Shown piece after piece: positions 1-7,900 of a DNA stretch of 27,021 nt (positions within the stretch are counted from its first letter, which is position 1; each line of letters begins with the position of its first letter). The notes under the pieces are model-generated. The model made no database searches. It had not been told where the DNA came from and saw only the letters and a program-made list of their open reading frames with translations. The translations under genes and the position numbers were made by a program. The stretch is from Halpernia sp048269545 (GTDB lineage Bacteria > Bacteroidota > Bacteroidia > Flavobacteriales > Weeksellaceae): assembly GCF_048269545.1 (NCBI RefSeq), contig NZ_JBLXIJ010000015.1:1-27021 (forward strand), written 5' to 3'.

Positions 1-30
1 AAATTAAATATTAGTTTATAATATTTTCAT

Positions 31-64
31 TTTGTTGTAGGATAGAAAAATTTAATTATATTTG
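31..64 (+). promoter_or_regulatory. Bacteroidetes-type promoter of the PD40 lipoprotein gene
   Basis: A -7 box TATATTTG (57-64) matches the Bacteroidetes consensus TAnnTTTG. It is preceded at exactly 19 nt by TTG (35-37), itself after TTTG (31-34), as the -33 element. Transcription would start near 70-72, which leaves the ATG at 83 as the usable start and excludes the in-frame TTG at 62 inside the promoter. Confidence 0.7.
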
Positions 65-82
65 TTTTTAAAATATATACCT

Positions 83-1084
83 ATGAATACGAAATTTATT
101 TTTTCTAGTTTAGTGGGAGCACTAATTTTAAATTCTTGCTCATCAACGCCGAAAATTGAAAAACTTTCGGGACCACAAGTTACAGCAAGTGCAAAAGAAT
201 TAGTTCGGATTACAGATGATGTAGTTGCAGAGTTTCAACCTACATTATCTCCCGACGGCAAAAAATTACTTTATGTTATTAGAGATGATGCAAATACAGG
301 TTATAACAAATGGAGCATCCGATTAAAAAATGATGTAATGTTACCTGGTTTTACACCTCTAATTGGTAATAAAACAGATAGGCCAGCTTGGATTGATAAT
401 GAGAATTTTATTTTCACTTATTATGCTTCAAAACCAACCATTGCAGTTACAAGTATAAATAAGTTGGGTTTAACTTATGTAGGTCAAAATGCTTATGGAG
501 ATTTTGATGCTGATGCAAGTTTATCACCAGATGGTAAAAAAATAGTATTAACCACAACCTTACAAAACACAAGAAATATCTGTCTTGTGAATAGAGATGG
601 AAGTAGTTTTACAGTAATTTCCGAAGGTATAAATCCTAAATGGAGCCCAAAAGGTGATAAATTATTATACACAAAATTGTCTGGAGATTATTATCAATTG
701 TTTGAATTAGATTTAAAATCTTTCCAAAGTACCCAAATTACCACAGGAGAACAACATTCTACAAATGGCGCCTATTCTACCAACGGAAAACACATAGTTT
801 TTATCGGCACTAAAGATAAATTTAGCCATGTATTCTTGATGAAAACCAATGGTACATCTTTAACACAGCTTACAAGCGGTAGTTCTAATGAAACGCAACC
901 ATTTTGGGGAGTAGATGGTAAAATTTATTTTGCTTCTACAGCAGGAGCGAGAATGCCAGAGAAATCTTTTAAATATGGAAATTTGTTTACAAAAACAGGT
1001 TCTAATATTACGGATCAAGAATTATCAGCATTTTCTTATCCTCATACAGATATTTGGAGATTAGAGCCACTAATTGTGGACTAA
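83..1084 (+). CDS. PD40 (TolB-like) beta-propeller lipoprotein
   Basis: A 333-residue predicted lipoprotein. From the ATG at 83 the protein has a hydrophobic signal peptide ending in a lipobox (LNSC, Cys19), so it should be lipidated and envelope-anchored. The mature part holds repeated blades of the PD40/WD40-like type: SPDG near residues 55 and 146, WSPKG near 186, a YSTNG variant near 230 and WGVDG near 274. This is the pattern of TolB-type propellers, which usually act as binding scaffolds. The reading frame extends 7 codons further to a TTG at 62, but that codon lies in the -7 promoter box, so ATG 83 is preferred. It is a single-gene unit with a terminator right after it. The family assignment is solid from the repeats; the partner or substrate is unknown. 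Confidence 0.8.
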   Translation: MNTKFIFSSLVGALILNSCSSTPKIEKLSGPQVTASAKELVRITDDVVAEFQPTLSPDGKKLLYVIRDDANTGYNKWSIRLKNDVMLPGFTPLIGNKTDRPAWIDNENFIFTYYASKPTIAVTSINKLGLTYVGQNAYGDFDADASLSPDGKKIVLTTTLQNTRNICLVNRDGSSFTVISEGINPKWSPKGDKLLYTKLSGDYYQLFELDLKSFQSTQITTGEQHSTNGAYSTNGKHIVFIGTKDKFSHVFLMKTNGTSLTQLTSGSSNETQPFWGVDGKIYFASTAGARMPEKSFKYGNLFTKTGSNITDQELSAFSYPHTDIWRLEPLIVD

Positions 1085-1105
1085 TAAATTCTTTTTTAGT
1101 AATTC

Positions 1106-1140
1106 AAAAAGTTAGTATAGTATATTATACTAACTTTTTT
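1106..1140 (+). terminator. Intrinsic terminator after the PD40 lipoprotein gene
   Basis: A perfect 14-bp stem (1106-1119 with 1126-1139) and 6-nt loop GTATAT, ending in a T run that continues past 1140. The A run on the 5' side makes it usable in both directions. It insulates rplK from the upstream gene. Confidence 0.85.
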
Positions 1141-1267
1141 TATTTTTATAATAGTAAATTCATTTTTTTAAACTTAATAATCTAAAGCATTTCCTCACAA
1201 TTTAAAAGTCTAAATTTTATTTTAATTTTTTTATTAAAATTCTTTCTAAAAATCAACACAATACCAC

Positions 1268-1297
1268 TTGCGTAATAAAAAAAAATTCTTAATTTTG
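1268..1297 (+). promoter_or_regulatory. Consensus promoter of the rplKAJL operon
   Basis: TTG (1268-1270), exactly 19 nt, then TAATTTTG (1290-1297), which fits TTG-N19-TAnnTTTG. The start site would lie near 1303-1305, giving a leader of about 88 nt before rplK. Confidence 0.8.
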
Positions 1298-1320
1298 CAA
1301 TCCGAAATGTAAGCTTATCA

Positions 1321-1363
1321 GATGAGAGGTAAGTTTTAGATTTATAAATGCTTCCACATTCAT
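1321..1363 (+). promoter_or_regulatory. Candidate L1 autoregulatory hairpin in the rplK leader
   Basis: The leader can fold as an outer helix AUGA/UCAU (1322-1325 with 1360-1363), an asymmetric internal loop (GA, 1326-1327, against ACAU, 1356-1359) and an inner helix starting GG/CC (1328-1329 with 1354-1355), then AAG/CUU with one bulged U at 1330. Ribosomal protein L1 recognises two helices joined by an asymmetric loop with GA followed by GG on the 5' strand, and represses its own operon in several bacteria. The fit was drawn by eye and the helices are short. Confidence 0.3.
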
Positions 1364-1391
1364 AAATTATTAATTTTTTTAAAAAAATAAA

Positions 1392-1835
1392 ATGGCTAAA
1401 AAAGTCTTTAAAATGGTGAAACTCCAGGTGAAAGGTGGCGCTGCCAATCCTTCTCCACCAGTTGGTCCCGCTTTGGGTTCTGCAGGTGTGAACATCATGG
1501 AGTTTTGTAAACAATTTAATGCAAGAACGCAAGATAAACCAGGGCAAGTTTTACCGGTTTCTATTACAGTTTACGAAGACAAATCTTTCGAATTTATTAT
1601 TAAAACGCCTCCTGCTGCTATTCAGCTTTTAGAAGCGTCTAAACAAAAGAAAGGTTCTGGTGAACCCAACCGTGTGAAAGTTGGAACTGTTTCTTGGGCA
1701 CAAATTCAAAAAATTGCTGAAGATAAAATGGCAGATCTTAATTGTTTTACATTAGATGCTGCATTAACTATGGTTGCAGGAACCGCAAGATCTATGGGTT
1801 TAAAAGTATCAGGAACTAAACCAACTAACGCTTAA
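1392..1835 (+). CDS. rplK: 50S ribosomal protein L11
   Basis: L11, 147 residues, the usual length. It binds the 23S rRNA GTPase-associated centre and forms the base of the L10-L7/L12 stalk. The N-terminal domain carries the proline-rich segment PSPPVGPALGSAGVNIMEF, whose prolines act in factor-dependent GTPase stimulation. The C-terminal RNA-binding domain contains GTARSMGL near the end. The start ATG lies in an A-rich context without a Shine-Dalgarno sequence, normal for Bacteroidetes. First gene of a four-gene operon; rplA follows after 12 bp. Confidence 0.97.
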   Translation: MAKKVFKMVKLQVKGGAANPSPPVGPALGSAGVNIMEFCKQFNARTQDKPGQVLPVSITVYEDKSFEFIIKTPPAAIQLLEASKQKKGSGEPNRVKVGTVSWAQIQKIAEDKMADLNCFTLDAALTMVAGTARSMGLKVSGTKPTNA

Positions 1836-1847
1836 AAACTAATAGAA

Positions 1848-2537
1848 ATGGCAAAATTGACAAAAAAGCAAAAAGAAGCGCGTGCTAAAGTTGATGCAAA
1901 TAAAATCTATAATTTAGATGAAGCATCTGCATTAGTAAAAGAAATAAATACTACAAAATTTGACGCATCAGTAGATTTAGCAGTTAGATTGGGCGTAGAT
2001 CCAAGAAAAGCAAATCAAATGGTTCGTGGTGTAGTTTCTTTACCACACGGAACAGGGAAAGACGTTAAAGTTTTAGCTCTTGTTACGCCAGATAAAGAAG
2101 CAGAAGCAAAAGAAGCGGGTGCAGATTATGTAGGTTTAGATGAATATTTACAAAAAATAAAAGAGGGTTGGACTGACGTTGACGTAATCGTAACAATGCC
2201 TGCTGTTATGGGTAAATTAGGACCTTTAGGTAGAGTTTTAGGACCACGTGGTTTAATGCCTAATCCTAAATCAGGAACTGTAACAATGGAAATTGGAAAA
2301 GCTGTTGCGGAAGTAAAAGCTGGGAAAATAGATTTTAAAGTTGATAAATACGGTATCGTGCATGCGGCGATCGGAAAAGTATCTTTTGATGCACAGAAAA
2401 TCAAAGAAAATGCAACGGAATTAATTCAAACTTTGAATAAATTGAAACCAACTGCGGCGAAAGGAGTTTATGTAAAAAGCATTTATATGTCTTCTACAAT
2501 GAGCCCAGGAATTGCAATTGATACTAAAACAAACTAA
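1848..2537 (+). CDS. rplA: 50S ribosomal protein L1
   Basis: L1, 229 residues, full length. It binds helices 76-78 of 23S rRNA, forms the mobile L1 stalk that helps release deacylated tRNA, and in many bacteria is the translational repressor of the rplKA messenger. The sequence contains the family signature around GRVLGPRGLMPNPKSGTV and the N-terminal KKQKEARAKVDANKIYNLDEA. The spacers on both sides are 12 bp, consistent with a tight operon. A possible binding site for its own autoregulation lies in the rplK leader. Confidence 0.97.
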   Translation: MAKLTKKQKEARAKVDANKIYNLDEASALVKEINTTKFDASVDLAVRLGVDPRKANQMVRGVVSLPHGTGKDVKVLALVTPDKEAEAKEAGADYVGLDEYLQKIKEGWTDVDVIVTMPAVMGKLGPLGRVLGPRGLMPNPKSGTVTMEIGKAVAEVKAGKIDFKVDKYGIVHAAIGKVSFDAQKIKENATELIQTLNKLKPTAAKGVYVKSIYMSSTMSPGIAIDTKTN

Positions 2538-2549
2538 ACCTGAGAAACA

Positions 2550-3053
2550 ATGACTAAAGAAAATAAAGTAACTGCGTTACAGGAAATAAAAGATTTGTTA
2601 CAAGATGCAAAGAATGTTTATGTTGCAAACCTTAATGGTTTAAATGCGGCTGTAACTTCTGACTTTAGAAGACAAGCTTTTAAAAATAATATCAAGCTAA
2701 AAGTAGTAAAAAATACTTTACTACAAAAAGCAATGGAGCAAACAGAAGGTGTAGATTTTTCTGAAATGTTTGAAACATTTAAAGGAAACTCTGCACTATT
2801 AATTTCTGACGTTGCAAACGCACCAGCAAAATTAATTAAAACCATAAGAAAAAAAGGAGATTTTCCTTCTTTGAAATCGGCAATTTTAGATGGTACAGTT
2901 TACGTGGGTGATGAAAACCTTGAAACACTTTCAAACATTAAATCAAAAGAAGAAATGTTAGGTGAAATCATCGGTTTATTACAATCTCCAATTAGAAATG
3001 TAATAGCTGCTTTGCAAAACCAAGATAAAATGAAAGAAGAAGGCGCTGAGTAA
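2550..3053 (+). CDS. rplJ: 50S ribosomal protein L10
   Basis: L10, 167 residues, typical length. It links the ribosome body to the L7/L12 dimers of the stalk. The N-terminal RNA-binding domain (roughly residues 1-130) contains VYVANLNGLNAAVTSDFRRQ and the KVVKNTLLQKAM helix. The C-terminal helix (PIRNVIAALQNQDKMKEEGAE) is where L7/L12 dimers attach. It follows rplA by 12 bp and precedes rplL by 68 bp. In enterobacteria L10 represses its own messenger; I see no clear site for that here. Confidence 0.97.
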   Translation: MTKENKVTALQEIKDLLQDAKNVYVANLNGLNAAVTSDFRRQAFKNNIKLKVVKNTLLQKAMEQTEGVDFSEMFETFKGNSALLISDVANAPAKLIKTIRKKGDFPSLKSAILDGTVYVGDENLETLSNIKSKEEMLGEIIGLLQSPIRNVIAALQNQDKMKEEGAE

Positions 3054-3121
3054 GCTTTCTCTTTTTAAAAAATAAACTCAAAAATCAAAATAAATCGTTT
3101 AACAACAAAAACATTATCAAA

Positions 3122-3490
3122 ATGTCAGATTTAAAAACTTTAGCGGAATCGCTAGTAAACCTAACGGTAAAAGACGTAAATGAATTAGCAACTATCCTTA
3201 AGGATGAATATGGTATTGAACCAGCTGCTGCAACAGTAGTTGCAGGTGCTGCTGCAGGTGGCGAAGCTGCTGAAGAAAAAACAGAGTTCGATGTAATCTT
3301 GAAATCTGCAGGTGCTTCAAAATTAGCTATCGTAAAATTAGTAAAAGACTTGACAGGTGCAGGTTTGAAAGAAGCTAAAGATATGGTAGATTCTGCTCCA
3401 ACTGCAATTAAAGAAGGAATTCCTAAAGATGCTGCAGAAGCGTTGAAAAAACAATTAGAAGAAGCAGGTGCAGAAGTTGAATTGAAATAA
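3122..3490 (+). CDS. rplL: 50S ribosomal protein L7/L12
   Basis: L7/L12, 122 residues. This is the multicopy stalk protein that recruits translation GTPases. The N-terminal dimerisation domain (residues 1-35) is followed by a flexible hinge of Ala and Gly (AAATVVAGAAAGGEAAEE) and the C-terminal factor-binding domain with KLAIVKLVKDLTGAGLKEAK. The 68-bp spacer before it is A-rich. A strong terminator lies 25 bp after the stop, so the operon ends here rather than running into rpoB as in most bacteria. Confidence 0.97.
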   Translation: MSDLKTLAESLVNLTVKDVNELATILKDEYGIEPAAATVVAGAAAGGEAAEEKTEFDVILKSAGASKLAIVKLVKDLTGAGLKEAKDMVDSAPTAIKEGIPKDAAEALKKQLEEAGAEVELK

Positions 3491-3514
3491 TTCACTTTTC
3501 ACGCTTTAATTTAT

Positions 3515-3546
3515 AAAGACTTTCTCGCAAGAGAAGGTCTTTTTTT
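3515..3546 (+). terminator. Intrinsic terminator after rplL
   Basis: A 12-bp stem (3515-3526 with 3531-3542, one U-G pair) capped by a GCAA tetraloop, running directly into a T run to 3547. This is a textbook rho-independent terminator and separates the ribosomal-protein unit from everything downstream, including rpoB. Confidence 0.9.
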
Positions 3547-3701
3547 ATCATTTTATTTATATCCACGCAATTACAGATTATTAGTAATATAATTAAATAT
3601 AAAAACCAGAACTTTAGTTTTCATTTTTTTAATAATTATTAAAATAGGAATAAAAGCTATATAATATTTTTTATTAATTAATTTATTTAACTAAAATAAT
3701 A

Positions 3702-3709
3702 TATCTTTG
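3702..3709 (+). promoter_or_regulatory. Candidate -7 box of the gene at 3729
   Basis: TATCTTTG fits TAnnTTTG and lies 19 bp before the start codon at 3729. No TTG is present at the expected 19-nt distance upstream, so the promoter would be weak or depend on another factor. Confidence 0.45.
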
Positions 3710-3728
3710 TATGTTATAGAGACAAGAG

Positions 3729-4355
3729 ATGACCAAAAAATCATTTTTACAATTTAATAATGAAAACTTCACAAACTTAGCAATTGCAAAGTGGCTTTTT
3801 TGTGTGCTCTTTTTTCTGCCTATTTTTACCTTTGCAACTATTAAACTTACTAAAGAAAAAACTACAGATAGTTTGCAAATTTCACAATCTGCAAAATTTT
3901 ATGTAAGTGGAGATATAACCATTTCGGGTCTAGAGAACATTCATCATAAAGAAGTAATTGTTCTCAAAAATGAAGTTGAACAGATTGCTAAAATTTCGGA
4001 TAAAGCTTCACTTTCAGAAGAATTTAGCAAAGCTAAGCAAGAAAAAGAGACGAATGAAAAAGTGGCTGAAAAAGACGCAACAAAATATTCGAATGAACAT
4101 ACCGTTATAAATTTTGTTTTGCCTGCTGGTGGAAATACAGATATCAATAAGATTAGTTATAATTCCTTTTTAGCAATTGTATCTTCCAAATCTTCTTTAA
4201 AGTTTTCTCCTTTAGCTATCTTTGATTACAAAAAAAATATTGTTGTTTCAACACAACTAATTAAAAAAGAAAAAAACAATTCAAGTTTTTCCTATTTGAA
4301 TCTTTACAAATATGGAATTTTCCCCCTTAGAGCACCTCCTGTTTTTTTGAGTTAA
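3729..4355 (+). CDS. Unrecognised membrane-anchored or exported protein
   Basis: A 208-residue protein that I do not recognise. Residues about 18-40 are hydrophobic and could be a signal anchor or an uncleaved signal peptide. A short beta-rich stretch (AKFYVSGDITISGLENI) follows, then a charged segment of about 45 residues rich in Lys and Glu (near 80-125) that may form a helix or coiled coil. The C-terminal third is Ser/Lys-rich and ends in an unusual hydrophobic and proline tail (FPLRAPPVFLS). It lies between the rplL terminator and the large surface-protein gene in the same orientation, 560 bp before it. It has its own weak -7 box and no clear terminator. It could be an accessory factor for the surface protein, but only position suggests this. 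Confidence 0.65.
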   Translation: MTKKSFLQFNNENFTNLAIAKWLFCVLFFLPIFTFATIKLTKEKTTDSLQISQSAKFYVSGDITISGLENIHHKEVIVLKNEVEQIAKISDKASLSEEFSKAKQEKETNEKVAEKDATKYSNEHTVINFVLPAGGNTDINKISYNSFLAIVSSKSSLKFSPLAIFDYKKNIVVSTQLIKKEKNNSSFSYLNLYKYGIFPLRAPPVFLS

Positions 4356-4720
4356 ATGAGAATTTAAAGTTTGTGGTATTTTATTCTGGTTGTTTTTTTA
4401 AGCTAAATTAAAATTCTTTTAAATCTTAAAATCATTCTAGTTCGTAGATTTAAATAGTTTACTAACAAATTATTAGTTCTAAATTTTAGTAAATAATTTT
4501 AAAATAGAACTATATAATTATGCATCTTAACACAGTCTTATAACTACAAATTTTAAAACTGAATAAAAAAATAAATTTTCAACTTTCTGGATATTTTGCA
4601 TTATAAGTCAATTTGCAGTGAGTTTCAAATTCAATTCAACTTAAAAAAATAAACAATTGTATGTCATTATCAAATGTGGAATGATATTAATCAGTTGTTA
4701 AATTTGAAGTAAAATAAATT

Positions 4721-4751
4721 TTTACTTTAGTTAATTATAACATTATATTTG
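4721..4751 (+). promoter_or_regulatory. Promoter of the surface-protein operon
   Basis: TATATTTG (4744-4751) matches the -7 consensus and is followed by CA, as is common. TTTA (4721-4724) sits at 19 nt upstream as an imperfect -33 element. The start site would be near 4757, about 160 nt before the ATG at 4916. Confidence 0.6.
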
Positions 4752-4774
4752 CAAAAAAATTTATTCGGTTATTC

Positions 4775-4828
4775 ATGAAGCGTTTCGGCATAAGTGTTGC
4801 ATCAAAAAAATTAACAAAATTATTTTAA
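4775..4828 (+). CDS. Candidate 17-residue leader peptide upstream of the surface protein
   Basis: An ATG-started 17-codon ORF encoding MKRFGISVASKKLTKLF, about 18 nt after the predicted transcription start and 87 nt before the surface-protein start codon. It is basic and short. Its DNA is more GC-rich than the flanks. It aligns with a second short ORF in the rpoB leader (9874-9930): shared MKR, an aromatic residue at position 4, VA, L and F. It may be a translated leader peptide or a chance ORF in an RNA element. Low confidence as a gene. Confidence 0.3.
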   Translation: MKRFGISVASKKLTKLF

Positions 4829-4831
4829 GGT

Positions 4832-4862
4832 AACGGATTATGAATGCTATTTTGAATCCGTT
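4832..4862 (+). promoter_or_regulatory. Stem-loop in the surface-protein leader
   Basis: AACGGATT (4832-4839) pairs perfectly with AATCCGTT (4855-4862) across a 15-nt loop. An 11-codon ORF (MNAILNPFILN, 4840-4875) starts inside the loop, and the 17-codon ORF stops 3 nt before the stem. The arrangement could act as a leader switch, but no strong T run follows. Confidence 0.35.
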
Positions 4863-4915
4863 TATATTAAATTAAAACGGGTTTTAAACCTAATTATACA
4901 CACAAATTATCAATC

Positions 4916-7900
4916 ATGAATTTATTTTTAAAATTTAAATCTAAAAGCATAAAAAAAAGCTATCTCTTCTTATTTTTTTTATTTTTATCATTAGGATACA
5001 ATATAAAAGCACAATCATTTGTTTTTGATCTTGATCAGAAAGATTTATCATTTTTAGTTGCTAATAAAACAGTTTTAATTGATACTGGAAATAGTGGTCT
5101 TAATGCAGGTTCAGTTCATAAATATGCAAATGTAATTACATTACCAGATGAAAATAATGTTTCTCACACCATATATGCAACTATCAAAATAGTTTCACTT
5201 GATAATATTACGATTAGTAATTTTGATGTTGATACAGGAGATGGAAAACAATCTTTCTTTCAACCAACAATTACAGCTACAAATCCTCCCACCCAAGGTC
5301 TTGTAACATATAGAATGGAATTTTTTGACACTGCTACAGACGAACCCATCTATTTTAAAAATTTCACTTTTAGTGGTTTAGATACTGATGGAGACAGTGG
5401 AACGGGGCGTGAACTCTATCAAATTAAAGATTATACTAACTATCAATTAGACTCTACCACAAAAATAACTGTTTCTACTGTGGGAGATTATACTCAATTT
5501 TTAAGCTCTACAGACACGCTGCCGGGAATTGAGTTTGATAATACTGCATCTTTTATGAGTGATTATGATTCACCTGTATATGCTTTAGACTTTAAATTGG
5601 GATCTACAAGTAATGTTGCAAATAGACAATTTTCTACCAAACTAGGTACACCTGCAGGAACATTTACGACACCAATAATCACTACACCCACAAAATCACA
5701 AAATGATTTACAAGTTACAAAAACATTAAATAATCTTAATCCCACGATCGGGAGTAATGTCATTTTTACCATCACAGCAAAAAATAATGGACCAACAGCG
5801 GGTACAAATGTGAGAGTTACGGATCTTTTACCTTCTGGTTACACTTATGTGAGTTCTGTGGTTCCCGGCGGAAATACTTATAATTCAACCAGTGGAGTGT
5901 GGGCAATTGGTAATTTGTCAAATGGAGCATCTGCAGTCTTAACAATTACTGGAAAAGTCATGGCAAGCGGAAACTATACGAATTATGCAGTAATAACAGG
6001 CAATCAGGAGGATACTAATTTCTTGAATAATATTGCCTACGCCGAACCCAATGCAAAATTAACCATCACGAAAACTTCGTCTCCGACAGGAAATGTGTTA
6101 CCAGGAGACATTATTGATTATACGATGGTAGTTACGAATACAGGTTATTCTGATGCAAAAAATGTAACTTTAAAAGATGTTTTACCTCCAGGTTTAACTT
6201 ACGTGGCAGGAACAGCACAAAAAACCTATAATGTTACTACTACATTAGCAGGAACTGCAACTAAAACTTTTTCTGGAGTTTCGGTAAATCGAAATAGCAA
6301 TACCGTGCAAAATGTTGTTTTTTCTTCGGGGGATATTCCTGTGGGAGCAACGCTTACTGGTTTTCAATATAAAGTAAATGGTAACTCAGTGAGTGGTAAC
6401 AGCGGTCGTAGGCGGGATGTAAGTTTAAGTGTATCATCACCAGGTGGACTTTTAAGCGAAATTGATAGAGGTAGTGATACAGATGATAATGAATTTGGAA
6501 CAGCAGGTGGTAATTGGACTGCTGATGTTGGAAGAACAATTACTTCTGCTTCAGGTAGCGCAGTCGGTACTTATGCGTTTACATTTTATGATTCTAGAAC
6601 GAATGGTTCAAACCCGCATCAAAATAATATTAGTGGTTCTATTACTATAAATTATACTTATTTGGCAGATGTTACCACTGCAAATGCAGCCAATGCTCCA
6701 CAAAATATGGTCATTACAGGAGATGGTGTTATTTTACAACCGGGAAAAACACTTACCGTAACTTTTAAAGCTTTGGTTGGTAATACGGCAGTGGGTTCTG
6801 TTGCAAATACAGCTACTGCAGCAGCAGACAACGTTACGGGAACTGTTTCAGCCACCGCAACTAATTTTGTTATTAATCCATGTAAAGACGGAGCAAGTAC
6901 AGACGGAACATCAACAGCAACTGACAGCGACGGTGATGGATTCAATGATATTTGTGATTTAGATGATGATAATGATGGAATTTTGGATGTTGATGAAGGA
7001 GCAGCTTTGCTTGTTCATCGTAGTCTAAGTTATGAGTTTTATAACACAAATTCTGGAAATAATGTAGATAATATACCAACTACAGGTGCAACAAAAACAG
7101 GCGTCATTTCAAACTTTGATGTGACTGCATTGGCAAATTCAATAACTCCTGTTGATTTAAATACTTTTAGTGTGCGATATACAGGATATATTAATATTCA
7201 AAAAGCAGGCAGTTATACTTTTTATACTACTTCTGACGATGGTTCAAAACTTTTCATTGACGGCACACAAGTAGTGGATAATAATGGTTTGCACGGTTCA
7301 AAAGAAGAACAGGGAACAGTTTCATTAACAGTGGGTTTTCATGCAATTAGAGTATTATTTTTCGAAAATACGGGGGGACAACTTTTAGAAGTTAGATATT
7401 CGTCCGCTGCTGCAGGAATTGCAAAAACCGAAATTCCTTTTACTCAACTTTACACCGGAACATATACCGATACTGATAATGATGGTATTCCAGATTATTT
7501 AGATTTAGATTCAGATAATGACGGATGTTTAGATGCTATAGAAGGAGATGAAAACGTACTTCCTTCTCAATTGGTCAATGCAGCTTCTTTGTTAAATGTA
7601 GGAACAGGTTCTACTGCTTCTAAACAAAATTTGTGTACAAGTGGTAGTTGTGTCGATACAGATGGCGTTCCGACTAGAGTAAATTCAGGAGGTTCTGCAG
7701 ATATTGGCGGAGATAAAGGACAAGGATTTGGATCTTCAAGAAATGCAGCGATAAATACGTGTATTGATTCTGATGGAGATGGTTATCCTGATGACATTGA
7801 TATGGATTCAGATAATGATGGGATTTTGGATATTGATGAGTTGTTTCAATGTACATTAGTTCCTTCAACGAATTCTGCTGCTGTTAATATTGTAGATGGT

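Larger units (their letters stand above)
1085..1391. other. Intergenic region before rplK
   Basis: This 307-bp gap holds the upstream terminator (1106-1140), an AT-rich stretch, the rplK promoter (1268-1297) and a 5' leader of about 88 nt with a possible L1-binding hairpin (1321-1363). I see no secE, nusG or tRNA-Trp, which usually precede rplK in bacteria. The reverse-strand frame across 1182-1547 overlaps the rplK start and the promoter and is not a credible gene. Confidence 0.7.
4356..4915. other. Long AT-rich leader and intergenic region before the surface-protein gene
   Basis: This 560-bp gap contains a hairpin with an 11-bp stem and a two-base bulge (4476-4488 with 4500-4510) that lacks a T tail, a promoter around 4721-4751, and a transcribed leader of about 160 nt. 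The leader holds two very short ORFs (4775-4828 and 4840-4875) and a stem-loop (4832-4839 with 4855-4862). Bases 4775-4805 are visibly less AT-rich than their surroundings. I see no larger gene. Confidence 0.55.

Noticed and set aside
62..82. TTG start seven codons upstream of the PD40 lipoprotein ATG
   Set aside because: The TTG is part of the -7 box TATATTTG; starting at ATG 83 gives a standard lipoprotein signal peptide.
1182..1547. A reverse-strand open frame overlapping the rplK start
   Set aside because: It covers the rplK promoter and leader and has Ile/Lys/Phe-rich composition typical of noncoding AT-rich DNA.
3085..3495. A 136-codon reverse-strand open frame over rplL
   Set aside because: It is antisense to the complete rplL gene and reflects its Ala/Glu-rich codons; there is no promoter or motif.
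4476..4510. Terminator for the gene at 3729
   Set aside because: The hairpin has a two-base bulge and an AT-rich stem, lies 120 bp after the stop and has no T run, so I do not call it a terminator.
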